This document shows, piece by piece, positions 1-5,163 of a stretch of 5,163 bases of DNA (positions are counted from its first letter, which is position 1; each line of letters begins with the position of its first letter). Source of the DNA: Methanobacteriota archaeon (GTDB lineage Archaea > Thermoplasmatota > Thermoplasmata > RBG-16-68-12); contig VBLS01000273.1 in the NCBI GenBank assembly GCA_005878635.1, positions 1 through 5,163 on the forward strand, given 5' to 3'. Both the position numbers and the translations under genes were made by a program. A model generated the notes under the pieces. That model saw nothing but the letters and a program-made list of their open reading frames with translations, did no database searches and was not told the DNA's origin.

Positions 1-1
1 C

Positions 2-859
2 GGCGGCCTCCTTGTCCTCGAGGACTTGGCCGACCTCGCGGCCCTCTCCGGGTGGAAGCCGGCCCTCGAGGTCGTCGTCCGCCTCCGACACCTCGCACGC
101 GATACCGGCTCCACCGTGGTCCTGTGTCCGTCCCGCCTCACCGAGTCCGAGCGAAAAGGTCTCAAAGACCTCGATCTCCCCTGGTGGACGCTTCCCGATC
201 CGGCGACGGAGCTGGTGGCGATCCTGAAGCAGTCCTTTGGGACGGGCGCTGTCCGTCTGTTCGATGCCTTCTGCCGAGCCCACGGCCTCCGCCCCGAAGA
301 CGTCACAACGGACCACGTTCCCGCGCTCCAGGAGTTCCTATCCCGCGCGCTCACCGAGCTCTCCGGCGTCGTCGGCGGTCCGGCGGCCCACGGCCTTCGG
401 TCTCAGTACGAGGCCGCGGCGAGCGTCCTCCGATCGTTCGCCGCCCAAGGAGCCGTCGACGCCGCCCGCGGGAAGTGGCCCTCGCGGAAGGCCACCGACG
501 CGAACGTCGAATTCGTCGTCACCGCCGCGGACTACTGGAAAGGCAAGGAGATGGAGGAACTCTTCGCGGCCGCGGATGCCTTGAGCGAGCCGGAGCCGTT
601 GTTCGAGCGGGCCCGGACGGTCTTCGTGGACCAACTCGGAGAGGCCGGCGAGGGGGTCTTGCGCACGCAGCTCGCGAGGCTCGGCAAGAAGCCCGAGGAT
701 CTCAGCAAGGCGGACCTCGTCCGGATCGCGGACCGGGCGGCCGTCGACCTGGGCAGTCTCGCGGACGTCGTCGACCTGCCGCAAGAGAAGGACCGGATCC
801 ATCGGCAGATCGAATCGATCCGGAAGAACCTCGTCCTGATCGCGGAGGGACCGGAATGA
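2..859 (+). CDS. DUF835-type protein with tandem helical modules, 5' end missing
   Basis: The gene enters from the left edge already open, so the N-terminus is missing; 285 residues are visible. A TTG at 26 is in frame but lies inside the conserved strand, so it is not a credible start. Visible residues 1-50 (hydrophobic strand GGLLVLEDL, a helix, then a second strand STVVLCPSRL) match the C-terminal half of archaeal DUF835 domains; this is recognition by eye. After about residue 75 the protein is helical, with two similar segments of about 60 residues (roughly 79-137 and 212-271), each containing a G-x-(R/K)PED motif. There is no signal peptide or membrane segment, so it is probably cytosolic. 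It overlaps the KaiC-like gene by 4 bases, pointing to joint expression and perhaps physical interaction. DUF835 proteins are known from archaea, often near KaiC-like or sensory proteins; the biochemical role is unknown. The family call is moderately sure. Confidence 0.65.
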   Translation, partial: GGLLVLEDLADLAALSGWKPALEVVVRLRHLARDTGSTVVLCPSRLTESERKGLKDLDLPWWTLPDPATELVAILKQSFGTGAVRLFDAFCRAHGLRPEDVTTDHVPALQEFLSRALTELSGVVGGPAAHGLRSQYEAAASVLRSFAAQGAVDAARGKWPSRKATDANVEFVVTAADYWKGKEMEELFAAADALSEPEPLFERARTVFVDQLGEAGEGVLRTQLARLGKKPEDLSKADLVRIADRAAVDLGSLADVVDLPQEKDRIHRQIESIRKNLVLIAEGPE

Positions 860-1569
860 ACCGCGTCCCGACGAAAATGGAAGGCCTCGACGAAGTCCTC
901 GGCGGCGGCATCCCGGCGGGGAGCGTCGTTCTCGTCTCCGGAGCCCCTGGCACGATGAAGACGTCCCTGACGTACCACATCTTGCATGCCAACGCCCTCG
1001 CCGGCGTCCGCGGCCTCTACGTCTCCTTGGAACAGAGCCGGGCGAGCCTCGTCGATCATACGGAGGGACTCGGATACCGGCTGGAAGACACGGACGGGAA
1101 ACTGAGCATCCTCGACCTGGGCACCCTGCGGAAGAAGCTGACCGGCTCGACCGCGCAACCGTGGATGGACCTGTTCAAGCTGTACACGCAGGGGATCCGC
1201 AAATCCTTCGACTACCGTTTGCTCGTCCTCGATTCCCTCGATGCCCTCGAGATCCTTGCCAAGTTCCGAGAGCCGCGAAAGGAGATGTTCTCCCTCATCC
1301 ACTGGCTCCGCGACCTGCAGTGCACGACCTTCCTCCTCGGCGAGCTCTCGACCGACATGGGGGCGAATGGCTCCGCCCGGACGGCGTACGCGAAGCACAA
1401 GGAGGAATACCTCGCGGACGGAATCTTCCACCTGCGCCTCGCCCGCCAGGGAGAGTTCGGCATGCAGAGGCAGCTGCGGGTCGTGAAGATGCGAGGGACC
1501 CGACACGACACCGGCTATCACGCCCTCGTGTTCGACAACGGGCTGAGGGTCACGCGAATTCTTGCGTAG
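856..1569 (+). CDS. KaiC-like RecA-superfamily ATPase, single domain
   Basis: Encodes 237 residues, the length of one KaiC/RadA-like domain. The N-terminus has the family signature of a target loop, GLDEVLGGGIPAGS (9-22), followed by Walker A GAPGTMKTS (29-37, with K35 and T36). A strand ending YVSLEQ (55-60) places E59 where KaiC has its catalytic Glu pair, but the second position is Gln. Walker B is RLLVLD (121-126), and the C-terminal strand carries RVVKMRGTRHD (208-218), typical of KaiC proteins. The start is ATG 856, supported by GGAGGG at 844-849 with a 6-base spacer and by overlap with the stop of the preceding gene. The same frame is open upstream, but that is only the shadow of the first gene. 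Archaeal single-domain KaiC-like ATPases are regarded as signalling hubs, not clock proteins; the partner here is probably the DUF835-type protein. Family assignment is firm; the exact role is unknown. Confidence 0.92.
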   Translation: MNRVPTKMEGLDEVLGGGIPAGSVVLVSGAPGTMKTSLTYHILHANALAGVRGLYVSLEQSRASLVDHTEGLGYRLEDTDGKLSILDLGTLRKKLTGSTAQPWMDLFKLYTQGIRKSFDYRLLVLDSLDALEILAKFREPRKEMFSLIHWLRDLQCTTFLLGELSTDMGANGSARTAYAKHKEEYLADGIFHLRLARQGEFGMQRQLRVVKMRGTRHDTGYHALVFDNGLRVTRILA

Positions 1570-1598
1570 AAGAACGAACGTCGTCGGAACCGAGCCTC

Positions 1599-1629
1599 GC
1601 GAGGACGTCGGCATACCGACGGTCCTTGC
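1599..1629 (+). repeat. imperfect inverted repeat forming a strong hairpin after the KaiC-like gene
   Basis: Bases 1599-1611 pair with 1616-1629 around a CATA loop (1612-1615). This gives 13 base pairs including one G-T, with a single bulged G at 1622; the inner six pairs (CGTCGG/CCGACG) are perfect. It sits 29 bases after the KaiC-like stop and about 77 bases before the MOSC start. No T-run follows, so it is not a bacterial-type intrinsic terminator; archaeal terminators are usually T-tracts instead. It may stabilise the 3' end of the DUF835/KaiC transcript or be a protein-binding dyad. The rest of the 1570-1694 gap shows no gene and no clear TATA box. Confidence 0.5.
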
Positions 1630-1695
1630 TGGCGAGTAACCTTCCGACCCGGAACCTTGACGTGCCATCGGCCGATTCGCCTCATCGAAGATCCG

Positions 1696-1702
1696 GGTGG
1701 TC
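1696..1702 (+). promoter_or_regulatory. ribosome binding site that sets the MOSC start
   Basis: GGTGGTC is complementary, with one G-U pair, to the archaeal 16S 3' tail (pairing sequence GGTGATC). It ends 3 bases before ATG 1706. The alternative in-frame GTG at 1697 lies within this site, so the ATG is the better start. Confidence 0.55.
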
Positions 1703-1705
1703 CCG

Positions 1706-2845
1706 ATGAATTCCTCGGAGCAAGCAGCCGGACGCGTGGCCTCCTTGTGGCGATATCCTGTAAAATCCATGTTGGGCGAGGAACTTGACGCATCCGATCT
1801 AACCGAACGCGGCTTCGTAGGTGACCGATCGTACGCCCTGCTCGATCCGTCCACGGGGATGGTAGTGAGTGCCAAAAACCCGAGAAAGTGGGCGCGGATG
1901 TTCGAGTTCCGTGCGGAATATGTGACGTCCCCACGGACCGGTCAGCCCTTGCCGCCGGTCCGGATCACTTGCCCCGACGGGGCGATCGCGACGTCGGACC
2001 GGGGCGACGTCGACTCCCTCGTATCCAAGCACCTCGATCGCTCCGTCCACTTGATGGTCTCGGCCCCGGAAGCTCCGAGATACGAGGAATACTGGCCGGA
2101 CATCGAGGGGCTTGCCCACCGGGAAAAGGTCACGGACGAGACGATGCCCTCCCGGACGTTCTTCGATGCGGCAGTCCTCCATCTCCTGACGACGACGACC
2201 CTCGACCGTCTGCAACAATTCTACCCCGGAGGACGCTTCGACGCCCGACGTTTCCGTCCGAACCTCGTCGTCGAGCCAATCCAGGGGATTGACGGTTTCC
2301 TCGAGGACGATTGGACGGGACAAATCCTGACGATCGGAGACGGAGTCCGCATTCGGGTACGCGGGCCGTGTCAAAGGTGCGTGATGACGACCCTCCCCCA
2401 GGGCGACTTGCCTCGCGACCCCGAGATCCTCCGAACGGCGGCAAAGCGTCATCAGGTCAACGTCGGGGCGTATGCCTCCGTATGCCTCGGTGGTCCATGG
2501 CGGCCGAATTCGTCGGGGCGACCGGGTGTCCGTCGGGTCGCACTGAACGCTCGGACAATTCCTAGGACTTCGAGTTCTCAGGACAGGCTGATGTCCCGTG
2601 GTAATTGGTCCAAGGGCTTGGAAATGGACCTCCGCGGAGCTTCGGCGCGAGACGGGGAGACGTTCAAGAACGCCTCGCGCGGTACGCGGCCGAGCGCGAA
2701 CTTCCGATCGTCGAGGTCTCATGGCGAGCGACGAGATTATGGAAGCGGCGGACGCGGTCGACGCGTGTGTGGGTGCCGATTCCTCGGGGGTGGTGATGGA
2801 TCGCTAGGACGGCCCGTCATCGGCCTTGTCAGTCGTGCAGCATGA
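1706..2845 (+). CDS. MOSC-domain (YcbX/mARC-like) protein with frameshifted C-terminus
   Basis: Residues 10-90 form the N-terminal MOSC_N beta-barrel (VASLWRYPVKSM at 11-22, GFVGDRSYALLDPSTG at 36-51). Residues about 130-259 form the MOSC domain: FFDAAVLHLLTT (152-163), RRFRPNLVV (181-189), and CQRCVMTT (222-229). C225 aligns with the Cys that holds molybdenum in mARC. MOSC proteins bind molybdenum cofactor or transfer sulfur; mARC-type members reduce N-hydroxylated compounds, but the substrate here cannot be read. After S258 an exact 10-bp duplication shifts the frame. The domain should end VVHGGRIRRGDRVSVGSH with a TGA at 2544-2546, giving 276 residues. The literal frame instead gives 379 residues with a low-complexity Arg/Ser/Gly tail, overlapping the convergent trpS by 17 bases. 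Either the gene is newly damaged or the duplication is a sequencing or assembly error. The start is ATG 1706; GTG 1697 would add three residues. Confidence 0.8.
   Translation: MNSSEQAAGRVASLWRYPVKSMLGEELDASDLTERGFVGDRSYALLDPSTGMVVSAKNPRKWARMFEFRAEYVTSPRTGQPLPPVRITCPDGAIATSDRGDVDSLVSKHLDRSVHLMVSAPEAPRYEEYWPDIEGLAHREKVTDETMPSRTFFDAAVLHLLTTTTLDRLQQFYPGGRFDARRFRPNLVVEPIQGIDGFLEDDWTGQILTIGDGVRIRVRGPCQRCVMTTLPQGDLPRDPEILRTAAKRHQVNVGAYASVCLGGPWRPNSSGRPGVRRVALNARTIPRTSSSQDRLMSRGNWSKGLEMDLRGASARDGETFKNASRGTRPSANFRSSRSHGERRDYGSGGRGRRVCGCRFLGGGDGSLGRPVIGLVSRAA
2469..2488 (+). repeat. exact 10-bp tandem duplication causing a frameshift
   Basis: CGTATGCCTC occurs twice head to tail (2469-2478 and 2479-2488); the match does not extend on either side. 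Ten bases is not a multiple of three, so everything after it in the MOSC gene is out of frame. Deleting one copy restores a conventional MOSC C-terminus ending at 2546, which shows that the single-copy state is ancestral or correct. Polymerase slippage is the usual cause of such short duplications. Confidence 0.9.
2547..2828 (+). other. region between MOSC and trpS without a convincing gene
   Basis: After the restored MOSC stop there are 282 bases before the trpS 3' end. Two short plus-strand pieces look mildly coding, with GC-rich third positions. Frame 2605-2796 contains RERLARYAAERELPIVEV-like helical and strand sequence (DVQERLARYAAERELPIVEV). From ATG 2721 a different frame reads MASDEIMEAADAVDAC and stops at 2807. 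Neither piece has a clear start signal or a family I recognise; together they could be remnants of one decayed gene, or chance open frames in GC-rich DNA. No T-run or strong terminator hairpin is seen between the two convergent genes. Confidence 0.3.
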
Positions 2846-3986
2846 ATTGGTCGATCCGGTCCTTGGCCTTCTCGCGGGCCGCATGGTGGGCCTTCAGCCA
2901 CGTGCGCACCTTCCCCCAGAGCTCGGTCTTGCAGTCCCCGCACAAGCGTTCGCCGTTCTTGCACGTCCGCTCGACCTCGGCGAGATGGCGGTCGTCCGGC
3001 TCGAAGATGTAGTTGTACTGCGCGAAGATGGAACAGATGTACGGATTCGCGCCGAGGCGCCGCTGCTCCTCGACGGTCGCACGTCCGCCCGTGAAGGCGT
3101 TCATGATCTTCTTCTGGGCCTGGGCCTCCGTGTCCGTCGTGAAGATGCTCGATTCCGGGATCGAGGCGGACATCTTGCCGGTCGGCCCCAGCAGGCTCGG
3201 CAGGAGTTTGTTGTGGATCAAGGCAGGCTTCGGATATCCGAGCTTGGGCGCGACGTCTCGCGCAATGCGGAAATGGGGGTCCTGGTCGATCCCGCAGGGA
3301 ATGAGGATGGGGACCTCGTGGCCGGCCTCCGCGGTCGGCAGGAAGGCGGGCGCCGCCTGGATGCTCGTATAGAAGATCTCGCCGATGTTGTTGGAGTTCT
3401 CGAACCCGAAGACCGCCTGGGTCGTGGAGAACGTGATCCGCTTCGCGACCTCCACCGCGATCGGATAGAGGTGCCGGATGTATTCCGTGTCGAGGAAGAT
3501 CCTCGTGAGCTTTGGATCGAATCCCATCGCGATGATGTCGAGGATGTTGTCGTATCCGACCTTCGTCGCCTCCTCGAGCTTGTCGAAATCCTTGAAGAGG
3601 AACTTCTCGTCGTCCGTAATCTGAAAGTACAGCGCGGCGCGGAACTTCTCCTGGAGCCATTTTGCGAAAAACCACGGTAGCATGTGGCCGATGTGGATTC
3701 CACTCGAGGGTCCGCGGCCGGTGTAAAGCGCGAAGCGGTTGCCCTTGCCGTATTCCCGCAGGATCCAATCGAGATCCCGATGGCTGTAGAACACGCCGCG
3801 GCGCAGCATGGGGTGGAGTTCGCCCGCTATTTTCCGGATCTGCTCGAGGAGGTCCGGGGTGAGCCGCTGGGTGCCGAACTGCGTGACGAGCCGGTCGTAG
3901 TCGACCTGGCCTTTGACGTCCCACGGCGTGACGACGAAATCTTCGGGCAATTCCCATCGGAAGAGGAGGCGCCTAGATAAAGGCAT
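2829..3986 (-). CDS. trpS: tryptophanyl-tRNA synthetase, archaeal/eukaryotic type
   Basis: This class Ic aminoacyl-tRNA synthetase charges tRNA-Trp with tryptophan in the cytosol. The 385-residue protein begins with the archaeal N-terminal motif EDFVVTPWDVKGQVDYDRL (15-33). The Rossmann catalytic core has GRGPSSG-IHIGH (90-101), the HIGH signature being 98-101. The ATP-binding loop is KMSAS (271-275), and CGIDQDPHFR (231-240) is the conserved strand and helix of this subgroup. The C-terminal helical anticodon-binding part contains C342, C349 and C352, a Cys arrangement of the kind seen in archaeal members. Length is normal for archaea and no catalytic motif is missing. The chosen start is ATG at 3986, 15 bases after the upstream antitoxin-like gene; no clear Shine-Dalgarno precedes it. 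A TTG at codon 13, just before PEDFVV, is a less likely alternative. Close spacing suggests co-transcription with the upstream gene. Confidence 0.97.
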   Translation of the reverse strand: MPLSRRLLFRWELPEDFVVTPWDVKGQVDYDRLVTQFGTQRLTPDLLEQIRKIAGELHPMLRRGVFYSHRDLDWILREYGKGNRFALYTGRGPSSGIHIGHMLPWFFAKWLQEKFRAALYFQITDDEKFLFKDFDKLEEATKVGYDNILDIIAMGFDPKLTRIFLDTEYIRHLYPIAVEVAKRITFSTTQAVFGFENSNNIGEIFYTSIQAAPAFLPTAEAGHEVPILIPCGIDQDPHFRIARDVAPKLGYPKPALIHNKLLPSLLGPTGKMSASIPESSIFTTDTEAQAQKKIMNAFTGGRATVEEQRRLGANPYICSIFAQYNYIFEPDDRHLAEVERTCKNGERLCGDCKTELWGKVRTWLKAHHAAREKAKDRIDQFMLHD

Positions 3987-4001
3987 TCCGACGCGCGGCC
4001 C

Positions 4002-4262
4002 TCATCGGCGGTGATGGATTGGTGACAGCCCCAATCGGCCCTTCATTTCCTCGTGGGAGATCACGCGGCCCTCCTTGACTTCCCGGCGGGCACCAAGGAG
4101 TCCCCGGCGGAAGGCGGGCGTGTAGAGGCCTTCCTCGTCACCCTGAGGGACGAGGGCCATCAGCTCGTTCAGGAGATCGTCGTAAGTTTCATTCGCCGAC
4201 GCTTTCAGCCTCGCGAGTTTCTTTCGAGTCGATGAGTGGATCTGGATAGACGTTTTCGGCAT
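4002..4262 (-). CDS. ribbon-helix-helix antitoxin-like protein (VapB/DUF7557 type), no toxin nearby
   Basis: A small basic protein of 86 residues. The N-terminus MPKTSIQIHSSTRKKLARLK (1-20) is a beta strand plus helix typical of ribbon-helix-helix DNA-binding domains. ETYDDLLNELM (25-35) forms the second helix; the T-Y-D-D-L-L wording is characteristic of short archaeal antitoxin-like proteins. The C-terminal helices (FRRGLLGARREVKEGRVIS, 51-69, then EEMKGRLGL) resemble the toxin-contacting tails of type II antitoxins. The reading frame also opens at GTG 4292, but the extra ten residues do not fit the family and would place the start in the likely promoter, so ATG 4262 is preferred. No toxin gene such as a PIN or RelE type follows; the next gene, 15 bases on, is trpS. 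It may be an orphan antitoxin or a small transcription regulator. The family label is from motif recognition only. Confidence 0.75.
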   Translation of the reverse strand: MPKTSIQIHSSTRKKLARLKASANETYDDLLNELMALVPQGDEEGLYTPAFRRGLLGARREVKEGRVISHEEMKGRLGLSPIHHRR

Positions 4263-4290
4263 CCAGCGCTCAAACAGTGAGAATACGGAC

Positions 4291-4310
4291 ACTATACTCT
4301 AACCTTTCTG
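4291..4310 (-). promoter_or_regulatory. possible archaeal promoter (BRE/TATA) for the antitoxin-like gene and trpS
   Basis: On the minus strand this reads CAGAAAGGTTAGAGTATAGT. It is the most AT-rich spot in the window outside genes, with a purine-rich BRE-like GAAAGG followed by a loosely TATA-like TTAGAGTA (4302-4295). Initiation about 26 bases downstream would fall near 4271, leaving a leader of about 9 bases before ATG 4262, as is common for short-leader archaeal genes. The match to the consensus is weak. Confidence 0.35.
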
Positions 4311-4338
4311 CCATGATGGAGAAACGACTGCTCCGCCA

Positions 4339-4908
4339 TCACACCATAATCGCATGGCGCCCGCGCATATCCGCTTCGGTCTGGCCTAGCCGCTCCATGA
4401 CCTGCGCCACAACGCCGTCGAGGAGCAGGACGGTCGCGGCCTCGAAGAGCGTGCCCAGCGGCGCGAGCCGCGCTTGAACGGCGCCTCCGTTCGTCTGGAT
4501 CATCAGGACCACGTTGCTCGCATGCGCGAGCTTGGACCCTGGATGTCCGGTCACGGAAATGACCTTGGCCCCGACGCGGCGGGCGATGTTCGCGACCTGG
4601 ATCGCGCTCATCGTCGATCCGGTGTTCGACACGATGAGGACCGCGTCCCCGTCGCTGACGACCGGGGTGATCGTCTCCCCGATGAAGTAGCAGTCGATCC
4701 CGAGCTGGACCATCCGCATCGCAAACGCGCGGGCGGCGAGACCGCTTCGGCCGACGCCATAGACGAACAGTTTCTTTGCGGACGTCAGGATCCCGACGGA
4801 CTCCGCGATCTCCTTGGAGCGGTCCACCGCCAGGAGCTTGGCGACATGTTCGAGAAGAAACGCCGTGGAAGCCGCCGCCCTCCCGCCGGAGGCCGGCGCG
4901 CGGGTCAT
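4339..4908 (-). CDS. hxlB: 6-phospho-3-hexuloisomerase-like SIS-domain protein
   Basis: The 189-residue protein has the size of archaeal 6-phospho-3-hexuloisomerase (PHI). This enzyme interconverts 3-hexulose 6-phosphate and fructose 6-phosphate; in many archaea it works in reverse with hexulose-phosphate synthase to supply ribulose 5-phosphate for nucleotides. Family features seen are the SIS phosphosugar loop FVYGVGRSGLAARAFAMR (48-65), GETITPVVSDGDAVLIVS (77-94) leading into NTGST (95-99), PLGTLFE with E156 (150-156), and the C-terminal MRGRHA (181-186), where PHI proteins typically have RHANLE. The start is ATG 4908, overlapping the previous gene's stop by 4 bases (ATGA), with a GGAG 8 bases upstream; this indicates translational coupling to the endonuclease IV-like gene. 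No hexulose-phosphate synthase is visible. Another SIS isomerase activity is possible, but the overall pattern fits PHI best. Confidence 0.85.
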   Translation of the reverse strand: MTRAPASGGRAAASTAFLLEHVAKLLAVDRSKEIAESVGILTSAKKLFVYGVGRSGLAARAFAMRMVQLGIDCYFIGETITPVVSDGDAVLIVSNTGSTMSAIQVANIARRVGAKVISVTGHPGSKLAHASNVVLMIQTNGGAVQARLAPLGTLFEAATVLLLDGVVAQVMERLGQTEADMRGRHAIMV

Positions 4909-5162
4909 CGCCGCCGCTCCGCCTTCTCTTCCCTTTCCTTCTCCTCTTTCTCGGGCTTCGTCGGCCGCATCAGACGCTTCGCGAGCACCCGCTCCAGGAT
5001 GACCTTCATGTACATCGCGTCGTGTTCCAGGAGGGGCGACGAGGACACGATCGTGAGGTCGTAGTCGTCGTCCAAGAGGGCTTCCGCGAGCGGCTCGAAT
5101 CGGAGGTCGCCCTTCTTGATCGGCGTGTACCGCAGCTCGTTCCCGTCCGCATGCTCGACGCC
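4905..5162 (-). CDS. endonuclease IV-like (AP endonuclease family 2) protein, C-terminal part
   Basis: Only the last 85 residues are present; the gene continues past the right edge, so no start is visible. GVEHADGNELRYTPIKKGDL (1-20) and the following RFEPLAEALLDDDYDLTIVS then SSPLLEHDAMYMK match the final strands and helices of archaeal deoxyribonuclease IV-like TIM barrels. In that family the end usually reads like SG-hyd-E, then PLK, then ESP-x-L-E-x-DA-x-x-MK. Such enzymes cleave DNA at abasic sites using a metal cluster; most metal ligands lie in the missing part. The usual ESP is SSP here, so the last metal-binding Glu may be absent and an inactive or divergent barrel is possible. The tail after residue about 68 is highly charged (KPEKEEKEREEKAERRR) and overlaps the start of the isomerase gene by 4 bases. 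Confidence 0.65.
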   Translation of the reverse strand, partial: GVEHADGNELRYTPIKKGDLRFEPLAEALLDDDYDLTIVSSSPLLEHDAMYMKVILERVLAKRLMRPTKPEKEEKEREEKAERRR

Positions 5163-5163
5163 G

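Noticed and set aside
52..855. Possible N-terminal extension of the KaiC-like protein
   Set aside because: The upstream frame is an Arg/Pro-rich shadow of the DUF835-type gene. The ATG at 856 has a good ribosome binding site and the usual KaiC N-terminus.
532..1875. A 447-codon open frame on the minus strand across the KaiC-like gene
   Set aside because: It lies antisense to a firmly identified ATPase, and its sequence shows no domain. GC-rich third positions make such mirror frames long.
2826..3680. A 284-codon plus-strand frame opposite trpS
   Set aside because: It is antisense to a complete synthetase and shows no family features.
2737..3957. A 406-codon minus-strand frame overlapping trpS
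   Set aside because: It is trpS read in a shifted frame, rich in Arg, Pro and His, with no recognisable motifs.
4263..4292. GTG 4292 as the start of the antitoxin-like gene
   Set aside because: The added ten residues do not fit ribbon-helix-helix N-termini and overlap the likely transcription start region; ATG 4262 gives the expected beginning.
4335..4358. Short inverted repeat CGCCAT/ATGGCG at the end of the isomerase gene as a terminator
   Set aside because: It has only six pairs, mostly inside the coding region, with no T-run after it; it is expected by chance.
4474..5064. A 196-codon plus-strand frame opposite the isomerase and endonuclease IV-like genes
   Set aside because: It is antisense to two genes with clear family motifs and has no recognisable content of its own.

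Overview
This is a GC-rich window that looks archaeal. The strongest evidence is a tryptophanyl-tRNA synthetase of the archaeal/eukaryotic type. It is supported by a DUF835-type protein followed by a single-domain KaiC-like ATPase, a 6-phospho-3-hexuloisomerase-like SIS protein, and a small archaeal-style ribbon-helix-helix antitoxin. Gene order and composition suggest a GC-rich euryarchaeal/Thermoplasmata-type lineage, but that placement is inference, not shown by the sequence.

Left part, plus strand (1-1569): the 3' part of a DUF835-type gene overlaps by 4 bases (ATGA) with a complete KaiC-like RecA-fold ATPase. The two are almost certainly co-translated and probably form a signalling or regulatory pair. 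A strong imperfect hairpin lies just downstream (1599-1629).

Middle, plus strand (1706-2845): a MOSC-domain protein of the YcbX/mARC kind has its own ribosome binding site. Its last strands are thrown out of frame by an exact 10-bp tandem duplication (2469-2488). Removing one copy restores a normal MOSC ending at 2546. As it stands, the frame runs on to 2845 through non-domain sequence and into the convergent synthetase gene. The stretch 2547-2828 holds no convincing gene, only short coding-like pieces in two frames.

Right part, minus strand (5162 down to 2829): in transcription order these are the C-terminal end of an endonuclease IV-like TIM-barrel protein, an SIS-domain 6-phospho-3-hexuloisomerase (4-base overlap), a short AT-richer gap with a possible promoter, a ribbon-helix-helix antitoxin-like gene with no toxin beside it, and trpS 15 bases further on. 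The genes fall into ordinary functional classes: DNA repair, sugar phosphate metabolism, translation and KaiC-type signalling. I see no mobile element, CRISPR array, rRNA or tRNA. The most interesting points are the MOSC frameshift, the DUF835/KaiC pair with its repeated helical module, and the lone antitoxin.
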